64,000 nt of DNA from Calditrichota bacterium (GCA_013112635.1 JABFGF010000004.1:248001-312000), one strand, 5' to 3'; shown: positions 19,701 through 28,337, counted from the stretch's first letter. Notes: generated from the letters alone by a model not told the origin. Numbers and translations are program-made.

Positions 19701-21586
19701 ACGGTGGAGAAATAATTTTGTTTTTGCTCATCATCCATGGCCACAAATTCCTTCTTTTCAATATCTGGAAAAATAAGCACTGTATTAAATTGCTGATGAT
19801 CACCAACAAGAAAAACTTGTTTTACAAACTCAAAATCACGGAAAAAATTTTCAATTTTCTGGGGTGCAATCGTCTCCCCTTTTATATTTTTATAAATCTC
19901 CTTTTTACGGTCAATGATTGTATAAAAGCCGTCATCATCCAGCGTCATTATATCACCGGTGGGCAACCATCTTTTAAGGTCCGCTTTTATATCATCTTTA
20001 CCGTCATAATAATCCATCATTACATATGGACCACGGATAAGCATTTCACCGTCATCACCCAGTTTTACTTCAATTCCGGGTAAAGGCTTTCCTAATGAAT
20101 TCTCTTTATATTTGCCAACAGGGGTCATCGTTATTCCACCGGTCGCTTCCGTCATCCCAAACCCGCTCATCAGTTCAATACCGTTGCGTTGAAAAAAGCG
20201 AAAAACATCCGGTTCCAAAAATCCTGCGGCAGAAAGTCCCCATTTTAGGTTTCCACCACTGGCTGCATTCACCGCATTTAAAATCTTTTCCGGTTCGTCA
20301 AATTCTATATCAACTTTTGAAGAAACGTGATTATACAACTCATACCACTTCTTAGGTATGCTGATAAAAATGGAAGGTTGGATTCGTTTCATATTATCTA
20401 ACATTGTTTCCATAGCCGGGTTTTCCATAAAGGCATATTCTGCACCCCAGAAAACTGCACCAAGCATTTCCAAAAAACGGCCAAATGTATGAAACAGCGG
20501 TAAGAAAGATAAATAACGATCCGAATCACCAATCTCCGGCAAAGCCATGGCTCTGCAAAATCGTTTGTAAACCAGGTTCATATGAGAAAACATTATCCCT
20601 TTTGGATCTCCGGTTGTACCACTTGTGTACATTATTGTTGCCAGAGATTCTATGTTCACAGAGCCTTCTAATTCAGCCACCTTTTTTGCATCCAACTGCT
20701 GCCCTAATGAAATCATTTCCGACTGGGTAATGACCCATTCTTCAATACTACTGCCGTCCATTAAAACTACAATCCGCAGATGATTTAATTTATGTTTTAT
20801 GGATTTTATTTTAGCAAGTTGTTTGTCATTTGAAACAAGCAGTATTTCAGCTTTAGATTGGTTTAAGATAAATTCGATATGTTCCGGAACACTGTTGGCA
20901 GCAATCATGACATTTATTATTCCACTTGTCAGACATGCCAAATCCAAAGTTGCCATTCGTAAACTATTTTCCATCAAAAAAGCAATTTTTGCATGCGGTC
21001 CGTTAGAAGAATATGCCAGGGCCGCAATACCGTTTTTAAGTTCTTTTATTTTTTCGCTTACGGTTTGCCAGGAATAACTTTTTACTGTGTTCGCTTTAAC
21101 AACATTAAATAAGGTTTTCCGCGGGTATTCTTCCAGGCGTTGATTAAATAAATAGCCAATATGAAAGTTACTTTTTAGAATGAGCTGATAAACTAATTCT
21201 TCCCATATTTTCTGATCATATATATTTTTTAAAAAGGACGATTGACGAAAGAAGTTTAAATAGAAATGAACTAAAGAGTCGGATTGACTTGAGCTTTTGT
21301 TGCCTTTATAATCTGAAAGGAGCAGCGAGCCAAACTGAAAAAAAAGGTCCGGTTCAATTCTTAGGCTTAATGAATGCAACATATCGCTACTTTGAGCAGA
21401 ACTGCCTATAACTTCCCATTTTTCTCGAAATGAAAGCTCATTTCCCTCAACAGTTTTACGAAGAAAAGAATTTAATTGGCTGCCTATTTCGTCAATTTCT
21501 TTTTCAGTTTTAGAGCTGGTTCCGGCAGCAATCTCCATAATCCAATTATCTAACAGGATTTTACTTTTTGGAGGAAGGTTTTCCAT
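16799..21586 (-). CDS. Giant adenylase (ANL)-unknown-GNAT fusion protein
   Basis: 1595 residues in one uninterrupted frame; GGAG lies 6 bases before the ATG. Residues 1-135 form an unrecognised helical head. About 140-690 is an AMP-forming acyl/aryl-CoA synthetase-type domain: Y-T-S-G-T-T-G-D-P-K-G (320-330), F-G-M-T-E-A-T-G (476-483), T-G-D (543-545), hinge D-R-K-K-E (559-563) and A10 region T-P-K-G-T-Y-K-R (661-668). About 700-1450 matches nothing I know. It has a beta-rich start, then long helical, HEAT-like stretches, and a segment with several tryptophans near 1147-1203. About 1470-1590 is a GNAT acetyltransferase with the acetyl-CoA loop R-R-K-G-I-S (1540-1545). There is no carrier-protein serine motif that I can see. 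It may activate an acid and transfer an acyl group within one polypeptide, or be an adenylase controlled by acetylation of its A10 lysine. The substrate is unknown. Confidence 0.85.
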   Translation of the reverse strand: MENLPPKSKILLDNWIMEIAAGTSSKTEKEIDEIGSQLNSFLRKTVEGNELSFREKWEVIGSSAQSSDMLHSLSLRIEPDLFFQFGSLLLSDYKGNKSSSQSDSLVHFYLNFFRQSSFLKNIYDQKIWEELVYQLILKSNFHIGYLFNQRLEEYPRKTLFNVVKANTVKSYSWQTVSEKIKELKNGIAALAYSSNGPHAKIAFLMENSLRMATLDLACLTSGIINVMIAANSVPEHIEFILNQSKAEILLVSNDKQLAKIKSIKHKLNHLRIVVLMDGSSIEEWVITQSEMISLGQQLDAKKVAELEGSVNIESLATIMYTSGTTGDPKGIMFSHMNLVYKRFCRAMALPEIGDSDRYLSFLPLFHTFGRFLEMLGAVFWGAEYAFMENPAMETMLDNMKRIQPSIFISIPKKWYELYNHVSSKVDIEFDEPEKILNAVNAASGGNLKWGLSAAGFLEPDVFRFFQRNGIELMSGFGMTEATGGITMTPVGKYKENSLGKPLPGIEVKLGDDGEMLIRGPYVMMDYYDGKDDIKADLKRWLPTGDIMTLDDDGFYTIIDRKKEIYKNIKGETIAPQKIENFFRDFEFVKQVFLVGDHQQFNTVLIFPDIEKKEFVAMDDEQKQNYFSTVVVTVNKFLASFERIVDFRLIDRPFAEKEGELTPKGTYKRRVIEKNFDSVIKTMYTKNYIDLSWKDQDIRIPNWFLREKGCLTHDILIEEDNLIIPKYNQSLSLKSVDHDKSQIIIGNFIFDNYIKFVDFQIILNNPLYWLGDYDIVNFTGDSIYQWYRLDTTDKRMHFNSIVSHQEVEQETIEKFTSIADGEEYSLQGLHFAVLLFQSGDLELQQQAIDYFKFILEDDSLPLFNLAKDIVSRPKLCLSTKARRLLFNIGLPYFKAEEFQKYLHDYLSVDWALLDEETILHVIKDAKGDENLEAIYKILKTEIKELVDNKLPDNSFIPSLFDLLAEYGIHHPTRYKRVRQLIVRYQLTYQIPALVKTAHKARLKMLDGFRRWLGLNQPVAVDVETGEEYEWSEVITFEEDIVAEDRDSILSGISESSIVREAIFLLSSGSMVRLYDIPPGGIWVSLIEEKENETFYRLSVQTRYQGAYDLVLCLNKKYMHEELRDEINWLIHISTVKSGENLVDNFGGYWQAYKLWTKEYIPSNSIEKFMQRVYRKSSPENNKRLYFLWPFFIWSAAWAHIQFWRRTNFTMELADKTIGNIVIPSHDYQMGIKHISIQKRVKSTNLKALLNDFHQQFVVQGEASHEVLKQGSVWHYIFSAVLNSEGEERGFELIDEIIKTGSDKEEITREAKEYKNNYKRNGYLPKRLFFAIRRFERWSLINKDAALSAQARTLNELYDTYQLSKIEKKYPETRPNFFLNTVFADSSEAFRKALFNIVQKQHNEYYSADESIVLISHLQKDFELTEKETFFLARLSYPHLKPEDTAEFISLHGEGEQHADVVIQLEDYDGLPYLLRKPVSPKEISKLHQIFMDAQMPVSFRPEHQFLVSISERGHIIGGLFYSYIDHQTVYMEKIVVSNRYRRKGISEGIMQEFFNRMRSEHIETVTTGFFRPEYFYRFGFKVERKYSGLAKDLNKD

Positions 21587-21634
21587 TATTTCTCCAAGTA
21601 TAAATTTTTCCTTACAGCAGGAAGTCTGGTTTGA

Positions 21635-21644
21635 GTTTTAAAAC
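21635..21644. promoter_or_regulatory. 10-bp palindrome upstream of the adenylase-GNAT gene
   Basis: GTTTTAAAAC is a perfect palindrome 49 bases before the ATG at 21586, in the position of a promoter operator. It resembles, but does not equal, the AGTTTAAACT palindrome ahead of the nearby TetR gene. It is low complexity, so the support is weak. Confidence 0.18.
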
Positions 21645-21747
21645 ACGCGGATTTAATTTCTCCACTTATTACCCAATCCTATTCCTACCAAGGAGGCGAA
21701 GTTGTACTTTATTTATTCTGTTGGTTTAAGATAGTAAGATTGAGGAC

Positions 21748-21786
21748 AAAAAAAAACCTTCCAAATAATCAATCTGAAAGGTTTTA
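21748..21786 (-). terminator. Terminator of the Omp85/DUF4097 operon
   Basis: AAAACCTT (about 21753-21760) pairs with AAGGTTTT (about 21778-21785) across a loop of about 17 bases. On the minus strand the stem is followed by a run of T residues. It lies 22 bases after the stop of the DUF4097 gene at 21808 and ends the three-gene envelope operon. Confidence 0.75.
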
Positions 21787-21807
21787 AAGAGTTAGGCTAA
21801 TTATTAA

Positions 21808-22617
21808 TCAGCTTTCGCGAATACGTATACTTCCATTTGTTGTTTTTAAATAAATCATCATTCCGCCATCGTTAACAACAGCTTCCATTTTTCTTTTGGA
21901 GCGATTATAATCTCTCATATTTGGTAAGTCGCAGCTTATACTGCCATTGGTTGTACGCGCGCGGATTTCTGCATCAATATCATCCGGGACAAAAAGTTTT
22001 ATAGATCCATTTGTAGATTTAAAGCTCATTTCATCATCTTCAGAAACTTTAATCATAGACACATTTATTGAACCATTTGTTGTTTTACAGCGCACAGAAC
22101 CGGAAATATCATCGGCAATTATTTTTCCATTTGTTGTTTCCAGACGCATTCGGCCATCACAATCAAGAATCTCCAGCCTGCCATTTGTAGAACCAACATC
22201 AAGGTCAAATTTCATTGGAACACGTATTTCGTAAGAAACAGAATAATGTCTTCCGCTGGACCCGCCCATCAACCAACCAAAAAATCCACCGCCACCCCTT
22301 CTATTATGACGATCCGGGTACTCTGTAATTATTTCAATTTCATCACGGTCTTCAGTTATGGAAATTTGCAGTTCTTCCATTAGGCGCTCTGCAGTTTCGC
22401 GGTCATCAGCCCGTACTTTTTTATAAGCAACAATTTCCACCTCATCATTGTCCCATGCTTTAACCTCGATATTCCCATTCCGGTTATCAACGGTCAGCCT
22501 GGTAGCAGTATCTACGGAAATATTTTTCTTAAAAGTTTCTTCAAGTTCACGGGCAGAAAGTGAGGAAACAAAAAAAGTTAAAAAAATTGCTGTTAAAATT
22601 TTAAAAAAGTTAGTCAT
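21808..22617 (-). CDS. Exported DUF4097-type beta-strand repeat protein
   Basis: 269 residues with a signal peptide cleaved near L-S-A-R. The rest is a beta-rich protein with a recurring T-T-N-G-S/K-I unit spaced by about 20-45 residues, typical of the DUF4097 (putative adhesin) beta-solenoid. A glycine-rich loop (R-R-G-G-G-G-F-F-G-W) interrupts the N-terminal part at about 105-120. It is likely periplasmic or surface-exposed. Third and last gene of the envelope operon, 15 bases after the four-repeat protein. No enzymatic motif is visible. Confidence 0.85.
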   Translation of the reverse strand: MTNFFKILTAIFLTFFVSSLSARELEETFKKNISVDTATRLTVDNRNGNIEVKAWDNDEVEIVAYKKVRADDRETAERLMEELQISITEDRDEIEIITEYPDRHNRRGGGGFFGWLMGGSSGRHYSVSYEIRVPMKFDLDVGSTNGRLEILDCDGRMRLETTNGKIIADDISGSVRCKTTNGSINVSMIKVSEDDEMSFKSTNGSIKLFVPDDIDAEIRARTTNGSISCDLPNMRDYNRSKRKMEAVVNDGGMMIYLKTTNGSIRIRES

Positions 22618-22632
22618 TATTTTGGCCCCTGT

Positions 22633-24366
22633 TTATCTAACTACTCTAAAAATAGTAATACCCCATTTATTTTCTTTGTATGGTGCACTTGCATTCCAAT
22701 CTGCATAAGAATGGCTGTCATCCGAAATATAATGTACAGTATAAGTTCCCGGTTCTAAAGTGATAATCGTATCAATTTCACGGTTCTTTTTTGCGCCGCC
22801 GGCATGGTCGGTATTTCTATAACGCATCCGCCATACTTTTCTACCGGTCCTTTCATTTTCAATCCAGCCATAATCATACATTTCATCCCAATCGCCCTCA
22901 CCAAGAGCATTTATTCGGATTTGTGTTTCACGGTCCAGAACAAATTGTTTTCTTATATGTTCGTCATCGCCAACACGGGTCAGTTCAGCAAGCAGGTTTT
23001 CAGATTTAAAATTCCGGACATTTGTTTTTTTAGCAATTATTTCTTTCCCGATTGGTGAAATTGTAATTCCCCACATTTCAGGCTTATGAGGTTTTGTTGA
23101 GTTCCATTCTTCATAAGAATGTGAGCCGTCTGTTTTAAAATGAACAATATACTCGCCTTTTTTCAGAGAGATAACTTCATCAATTTCTCTGTTTTTACTT
23201 GTACCTCCGGCATGGTTGGTTTTATAGTATTCCATTTTCCAAACCCTTGCCCCATTCCGTGCATTTGTTATCCAGCCATAGTCAGCCATTTTATTACCAC
23301 TGCCTTCGCCAAGAGCATACACACGAAAACTACCATCTTTTTCAACAATCAGGCCTTCTTCTTCATACTCACTATCACCCAACCGGGTTATGCTAACAAT
23401 TGGTTCTCTCTTTTTTTCATAATATTCTTTTACTGCCGAGCGATCAAAGTTTTTGTCTTTCGCAAATATCGTTACTCCCCAAAACTCCGGATCGTATGGT
23501 GGATTTGCATTCCACTCTTCGCTGGAGTGGTTATCATCACTTTTGTAATATAGAATATAGTCGCCAGGACTAAGTGTTAATTTTTTCTGTACCGATCTGT
23601 TTTTTATCGCACCGCCAGCATGTTCTGACCTGGAATGTTTCATTTGCCAAATTCTTCGCCCTGTATTGGCATCTATCAGCCACGGATAATCAAACATCTC
23701 ACCATCGTGGCCTTCACCAATGGCATAGATTTCCACATTGATGTTTTCGTCAATGGAAAACCCACGGCTTAAGTAACTTCCATCTCCGGCGCGTGTTAAA
23801 TTAATTAAGGCATTCTCTTTTAAGGCACGTTGATATTTCCTGACAGCGCTTTTAGAGAGTTTAGCATCTACCGGTGAAACTGATATTTTTAAATCACGAG
23901 AGTGTTCTTGCCAGTCATCCTCAAATAATTTATCTATTATTCTTCCAATCGACAGGTTACCCCTTTGGCTACCTGGCTCCATTGCTGCATAATACAACTC
24001 ATACTCACCCTCAGGAAGACGGACGTTTTCATCAAATTCTCGATTGTCCTTTTCCCACCAATCCCCGGAGGAATTACTTATTGTTGTCCTCCAAACCATC
24101 TCACGGCTGTGGGCATCTAAAATCCATGCATAGGCATATAAATTAAAAGGATCAATTTGGTAATCAGTTTTATGGACTTTTTTATATTCTTTATCTCCGC
24201 CGGCGCAAACACCATTTATTTTTACAATTCCATCATTCTCAAGTGTAAAACCAACAACCTCAACTTGATCTACACCCATTCTCGAGAGTTTAACAGACTC
24301 TCCCTGGGCTAAAATGAAGGCCGGAATAGTAAAACCAGCTAGAAATATTTTAAGTATTTTTATCAT
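22633..24366 (-). CDS. Exported protein of four tandem ~135-residue repeats, unrecognised
   Basis: 577 residues with a signal peptide (1-20), then four tandem modules: about 22-165 (divergent), 187-302, 324-440 and 458-574. The last three share A-L/I-G-E-G, E-M-x-D-Y-x-W-I, G-R-x-V/I-W-x-M, H-A-G-G, K-N-R-E-I, G-x-Y-x-V-H-Y/F and S-H-S-x-x-E/D-W-N followed by W-G-I-T-I. The HAGG tetrapeptides fall at 249, 385 and 521, exactly 136 residues apart. The strands and single tryptophans suggest a jelly-roll or Ig-like beta module. The conserved W, H and D could bind ligand or metal. I do not recognise the family. It lies between the Omp85-type barrel gene (10-base gap) and the DUF4097 gene, so it probably works in the same envelope process. 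Confidence 0.8.
   Translation of the reverse strand: MIKILKIFLAGFTIPAFILAQGESVKLSRMGVDQVEVVGFTLENDGIVKINGVCAGGDKEYKKVHKTDYQIDPFNLYAYAWILDAHSREMVWRTTISNSSGDWWEKDNREFDENVRLPEGEYELYYAAMEPGSQRGNLSIGRIIDKLFEDDWQEHSRDLKISVSPVDAKLSKSAVRKYQRALKENALINLTRAGDGSYLSRGFSIDENINVEIYAIGEGHDGEMFDYPWLIDANTGRRIWQMKHSRSEHAGGAIKNRSVQKKLTLSPGDYILYYKSDDNHSSEEWNANPPYDPEFWGVTIFAKDKNFDRSAVKEYYEKKREPIVSITRLGDSEYEEEGLIVEKDGSFRVYALGEGSGNKMADYGWITNARNGARVWKMEYYKTNHAGGTSKNREIDEVISLKKGEYIVHFKTDGSHSYEEWNSTKPHKPEMWGITISPIGKEIIAKKTNVRNFKSENLLAELTRVGDDEHIRKQFVLDRETQIRINALGEGDWDEMYDYGWIENERTGRKVWRMRYRNTDHAGGAKKNREIDTIITLEPGTYTVHYISDDSHSYADWNASAPYKENKWGITIFRVVR
22645..24303 (-). repeat. Four tandem coding repeats of about 400 bp
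   Basis: These are the repeats of the 577-residue protein. The last three are similar in protein sequence with a period of about 135-137 residues (HAGG to HAGG is 136 codons). The first is strongly diverged. The repeats differ enough at DNA level to be ancient rather than a recent tandem duplication. Confidence 0.75.
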
Positions 24367-24376
24367 ATTTAGTCCG

Positions 24377-25978
24377 TTAAAATGGTTTAACCATCCTGAA
24401 TGAAAATATTATCGGGCTTTTTCCTGTATCCAGGCGTTTGGCAAAGCTAAAACGATATTTACCTTTATCCATGGTAATTGCCAAACCAATATCCGATTTT
24501 AATTTATTGAACTGCATTTTGTCAAAACCTTCGTACCAGTTTTCATCTTTATCTTTATTTGATGCCCAGGCATCACCAATATCATAGAATACAACATAGT
24601 TTAGTTCATCAAAAATAAAAACATCAGTAGAAAAAATTCTTGGGTTAAGGTTGTATTCAAAATTTGCTAAAAACAGCCTGTCACCAACTAGTGATTTATT
24701 TCTATAAGCCCTTAATGTGCTTAAGCCACCCATTTGAAATACCTTCTGTACAGGAAGATCGCCTTCAGCCGTTCCTAATTTTACCCGGATATCCAAACGC
24801 TCTTTATAACCAAAAGTCTGGTATCGTCTCAATTCCAAAGTATATTGATTGAATGAAAAGTCGCTTTTAAGTTTACTGTTTGATGTTTCAATGGCTAGCT
24901 TTCCAAACCATCCCTGACGAGGCATATCAATGTTATCACGCGTATCAAGATAAAGTTCGCCATATATACTGCGCATATTGCCCTCATCGCCACCTAAAGA
25001 TGGATTTGCCCGGAATTTGTCTTCCTTGTTAAACAAAGACCAGCTTGCTCGTTTGGAAACCGATTCATAATCATCATTGCGATAAGCCAATTTACCTTTT
25101 AAAAATATTGTGAAGTTTTGGCTGGCATGTATTTCATATCCTGTACGTCTGTAAAAATCATGATAATCATCTTTTAAGAAAAAGGAAGCAAGGCTGTTTT
25201 CTGTCATAGAAATCAACCAATCATCACGCGAATCAGTTAAATCATATATTTTGGCGCCAACTTCAAAACGATATTTCCTTTTATCAAAAAACCAACGGTC
25301 GAGCCCTAACTCATAGCGCCATTTTTTCTCTTTAAAACCATACCCTGCAAATCCGTGCAAAGTAAAATAATTATATTTTCCACCAATAAATTTTGGAATT
25401 CTTGGCCCAATAAACAATCCTTGAACGCGATTATATCTTAAAACTACCGGCTCATCTAATTCACGAAGAGTAAGCGTGCTATAATTACCATAAAACCTGC
25501 GAGACCAACTCCAATCCCAATCTTCATCTTCATACTCCCGGGCTCTTTCATAATCATATTCACTGTCGTAGTCATCATACCATTCATCATGCGGAAATAA
25601 ATTCTTTGCCTTTGTTTCAATCTGGTTACCGGTAACTTTGGCATTGCGCGACTGATGAATTCTTCCGTTTACTGCGGTAGCATTGCCATCAACAACGGCA
25701 TCTTCTTTCAAACGAACATCACCATAAAGTACAAGAACATCGCCGTTGATCTCTCCTTTAATCGTAAGGTCTCCCTTTACAACCACAACATTCCCGTCGA
25801 TCGTTTCATCTTTATCAATTTTAGTGTTACTACGGTAGCGGTATTCTTTCTTGGATGCGTCTTTGAAATATTTTTGTTTAGCTTTCTGTTCTATTTTACT
25901 GGTTTGATAGTCTTGGCCGACTAACATTGTACTAAACAATAGGATCAAAGTTAATATTAGTACTTTTTCTGAACGCAT
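24377..25978 (-). CDS. Beta-solenoid plus Omp85-family outer-membrane barrel fusion
   Basis: 533 residues. Signal peptide 1-21; residues 55-120 are a bactofilin-like beta-solenoid with repeated D-G-N-V-V-V-V-K-G-D and N-G-D-V-L-V-L-Y-G-D units. An acidic, tryptophan-rich linker spans 128-162. From about 165 to 533 is a C-terminal 16-strand-type barrel of the bacterial surface antigen (Omp85) superfamily. The L6 loop signature appears as G-G-L-S-T-L-R-A-Y-R (417-426), corresponding to the R-G-F/Y motif of BamA/TamA. The protein ends in F-R-M-V-K-P-F with a terminal aromatic as expected for an outer-membrane barrel. POTRA domains are absent and the solenoid takes their place. GGAGG precedes the ATG. 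First gene of a three-gene operon. Omp85 proteins insert or translocate proteins; this one may handle its downstream partners. Confidence 0.85.
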   Translation of the reverse strand: MRSEKVLILTLILLFSTMLVGQDYQTSKIEQKAKQKYFKDASKKEYRYRSNTKIDKDETIDGNVVVVKGDLTIKGEINGDVLVLYGDVRLKEDAVVDGNATAVNGRIHQSRNAKVTGNQIETKAKNLFPHDEWYDDYDSEYDYERAREYEDEDWDWSWSRRFYGNYSTLTLRELDEPVVLRYNRVQGLFIGPRIPKFIGGKYNYFTLHGFAGYGFKEKKWRYELGLDRWFFDKRKYRFEVGAKIYDLTDSRDDWLISMTENSLASFFLKDDYHDFYRRTGYEIHASQNFTIFLKGKLAYRNDDYESVSKRASWSLFNKEDKFRANPSLGGDEGNMRSIYGELYLDTRDNIDMPRQGWFGKLAIETSNSKLKSDFSFNQYTLELRRYQTFGYKERLDIRVKLGTAEGDLPVQKVFQMGGLSTLRAYRNKSLVGDRLFLANFEYNLNPRIFSTDVFIFDELNYVVFYDIGDAWASNKDKDENWYEGFDKMQFNKLKSDIGLAITMDKGKYRFSFAKRLDTGKSPIIFSFRMVKPF

Positions 25979-26299
25979 GAATCCTCCAATTATAATTTCA
26001 GCTTAAGTTACGCGCAGACAATTAAAAAGTTACATTCAAATATAGTTACTAAAGCAATTAATTTAACAGACAAATTTTGCTCAATTAGCTAACCGAAAAC
26101 AGGTATTTAATTTTAAGTTAGAAATATTTTAATATAGTTTAACTATACCTTTTTGTAGATTGTTTAATAATTAAATGATGTGAAAAACAGGTCGATTTAA
26201 AAGTAAAATTTACATTTTTGAATTTATTATTACAAATTTGAAACCTTGTTCCCCTAAGTGAAGTAATTATTTCAGATAAACATTTAAGGAAATATCTAT
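25979..26299. other. Gene-free divergent promoter region
   Basis: 321 AT-rich bases between the divergent barrel gene (25978) and protease gene (26300). No reading frame is supported on either strand. It holds the 15-base inverted repeat noted separately and presumably both promoters. I cannot place confident -35/-10 pairs. Confidence 0.5.
26133..26147. promoter_or_regulatory. Inverted repeat in the divergent promoter
   Basis: TATAGTT and AACTATA flank a single central base (15 bases total), midway between the two divergent starts. It could be a shared operator. AT-rich, so weak evidence. Confidence 0.25.
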
Positions 26300-28291
26300 A
26301 TGACAAACTTAAGAACTAGTATACTGCTACTGATATTTTTAATTTCTTCTTTAGTTGCTGACGATCAAAAAACATTTCAAGTTCAAGAATTAAAAGCATT
26401 ACCCCAGCATCAAAGAGTCGTCCAAAAAGTAACACAAATTCTAACAAAACTTCATTATAAAGATGTCAATATCAGTGATTCTTTGTCATCCCAATTATTT
26501 ACAAATTATTTGGACTTCCTCGATTATAATAAGAGTTATTTTTTAGCAAGCGATATTGAGGGATTTGAAATGTTCAGATATAATTTTGATCAGTATATAA
26601 TTACCGGCAATCTCGAACCTGTTTATTTTATGTTCAACACCTTTCAAAAAAGGATGAGCAAGCGGCTTGATTATATTTATGAACGTATTGATATGCCCTT
26701 CGACTTTACAATTAATGAGTATTATGAACCCAGCCGCGACAGTATATACTGGGCTTATAATATGGATGAATTGGATAATTACTGGAGAAAGAGACTAAAG
26801 AATGAATTCCTAAGTTTAAAAATTTCCGGAAAAGATGATGACAAAATAAAAGATGTTTTACACAAAAGGTATACGAACCTGAAAAGGAGACTTAGTCAGA
26901 GCCAAAGCGAAGATGTCGTTCAAATATACCTGAATGCATTATCCAGAATATTTGACCCACATACATCTTATTTTTCACCAAAAGCAACTGATGATTTCCA
27001 AATTAGAATGAAACAATCTTTAGAAGGAATTGGGGCGCGGCTCTCAACAGAAAACGAGTATACAAAAGTAGTAGAAATAATTACCGGTGGCCCTGCTGAT
27101 AAAAGTGAATTGCTAAAGGCCAACGATTTTATTATCGGTGTAGGACAAGAGGAAACTGGTGAAATTGTTGATGTAGTTGGCTGGAGAATTGATGATGTCG
27201 TTCAGTTGATCCGTGGACCAAAGAATTCAAAAGTAAGGCTACAAATTTTGCATGGTGAGGATGAGTTGATTGCTGATGCCGAGACAATTACAATCACACG
27301 TGATAAAGTAAAACTTGAAGATAGTGCCGCAAAGGGAGACACAATTCATATTAAACAGGATGGTGAAGAATTTATACTTGGGGTTATAGACATTCCCGCC
27401 TTTTACCTGGATTATGAAGCCCAAAGAAAAGGGGATCCAAATTTTAAAAGTACAACCCGAGATGTTGAAAAAATCTTAAATGATTTTGAAGGACAGAATG
27501 TAGATGGAATTATTATTGATTTACGCCAGAACGGCGGCGGTTTCTTGTCGGAGGCAATTGATTTAACAGGCTTATTTATTGAAAATGGACCGGTAGTTCA
27601 GGTACGTAACATGCGTGGCCAGATTAAAGTTGAACAAGACCATGACCCTAAGCTGAAATATTCCGGACCAATGGCTGTTTTAGTAGATCAATTCAGTGCC
27701 TCTGCATCCGAGATTTTTGCAGCTGCAATACAGGATTACGGTCGTGGAATTATTGTCGGCAACCAGACTTTTGGAAAGGGAACGGTACAAAATATGTTGG
27801 ATTTAAACCAATATATTCCAGGAAGTACCCACAAATATGGACAGGTTAAATTGACCATAGCCAAATTTTATAGAATAAATGGTGGAAGCACTCAGCATGT
27901 CGGTGTTATTCCAGATATTGAACTGCCATCTCGTTTTAATCATGATGAAATTGGTGAGAGTTCGCAAAAGAATGCATTATTGTGGGATCAGATTTCCGCA
28001 GTAGACTTTTTAAAAGATCAACAAAAAATATCAACCTTTTTACCATCATTAAAATTGAACCATAATTCTCGCTTTTCCACTGAAGAATCGTTTGCTTCGT
28101 TCAATGAGAAAATTGAAAAGATGAAAGAAAAAAAACAAAAAAGACGTTATTCCCTAAACGAAGAAACCAGACGCGCTGAACGAGAAAAAGCAAAAAACAA
28201 AAAAGAGAATAGAAAAGAAAATGAAGAGGATTTACTACTTGTAGAAAGTGGAAACATTTTGGCAGATTATATAATGCTAATTGAAAAATAA
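26300..28291 (+). CDS. prc: Carboxy-terminal processing protease Prc/Tsp
   Basis: 663 residues, close to the 682 of Escherichia coli Prc. Signal peptide 1-20; N-terminal helical domain 25-230; PDZ domain about 235-330; S41 protease core about 365-540 with the catalytic pair S468 (F-S-A-S-A-S-E) and K493 (F-G-K-G-T-V-Q), 25 residues apart as in the family. The C-terminal domain ends in a lysine/glutamate-rich helix. It degrades periplasmic proteins with nonpolar C-termini and is linked to envelope and peptidoglycan-hydrolase turnover. AAGGA lies 9 bases before the ATG. It is monocistronic and followed by a strong terminator. Confidence 0.95.
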   Translation: MTNLRTSILLLIFLISSLVADDQKTFQVQELKALPQHQRVVQKVTQILTKLHYKDVNISDSLSSQLFTNYLDFLDYNKSYFLASDIEGFEMFRYNFDQYIITGNLEPVYFMFNTFQKRMSKRLDYIYERIDMPFDFTINEYYEPSRDSIYWAYNMDELDNYWRKRLKNEFLSLKISGKDDDKIKDVLHKRYTNLKRRLSQSQSEDVVQIYLNALSRIFDPHTSYFSPKATDDFQIRMKQSLEGIGARLSTENEYTKVVEIITGGPADKSELLKANDFIIGVGQEETGEIVDVVGWRIDDVVQLIRGPKNSKVRLQILHGEDELIADAETITITRDKVKLEDSAAKGDTIHIKQDGEEFILGVIDIPAFYLDYEAQRKGDPNFKSTTRDVEKILNDFEGQNVDGIIIDLRQNGGGFLSEAIDLTGLFIENGPVVQVRNMRGQIKVEQDHDPKLKYSGPMAVLVDQFSASASEIFAAAIQDYGRGIIVGNQTFGKGTVQNMLDLNQYIPGSTHKYGQVKLTIAKFYRINGGSTQHVGVIPDIELPSRFNHDEIGESSQKNALLWDQISAVDFLKDQQKISTFLPSLKLNHNSRFSTEESFASFNEKIEKMKEKKQKRRYSLNEETRRAEREKAKNKKENRKENEEDLLLVESGNILADYIMLIEK

Positions 28292-28301
28292 AATTTCCCC
28301 G

Positions 28302-28337
28302 GAATATTGCGGGTATCAATCCGCAATATTCTTTTTT
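28302..28337 (+). terminator. Rho-independent terminator after prc
   Basis: GAATATTGCGG at 28302-28312 and CCGCAATATTC at 28321-28331 form a perfect 11-bp stem with an 8-base loop. A T-run follows at 28332-28337. Confidence 0.9.
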
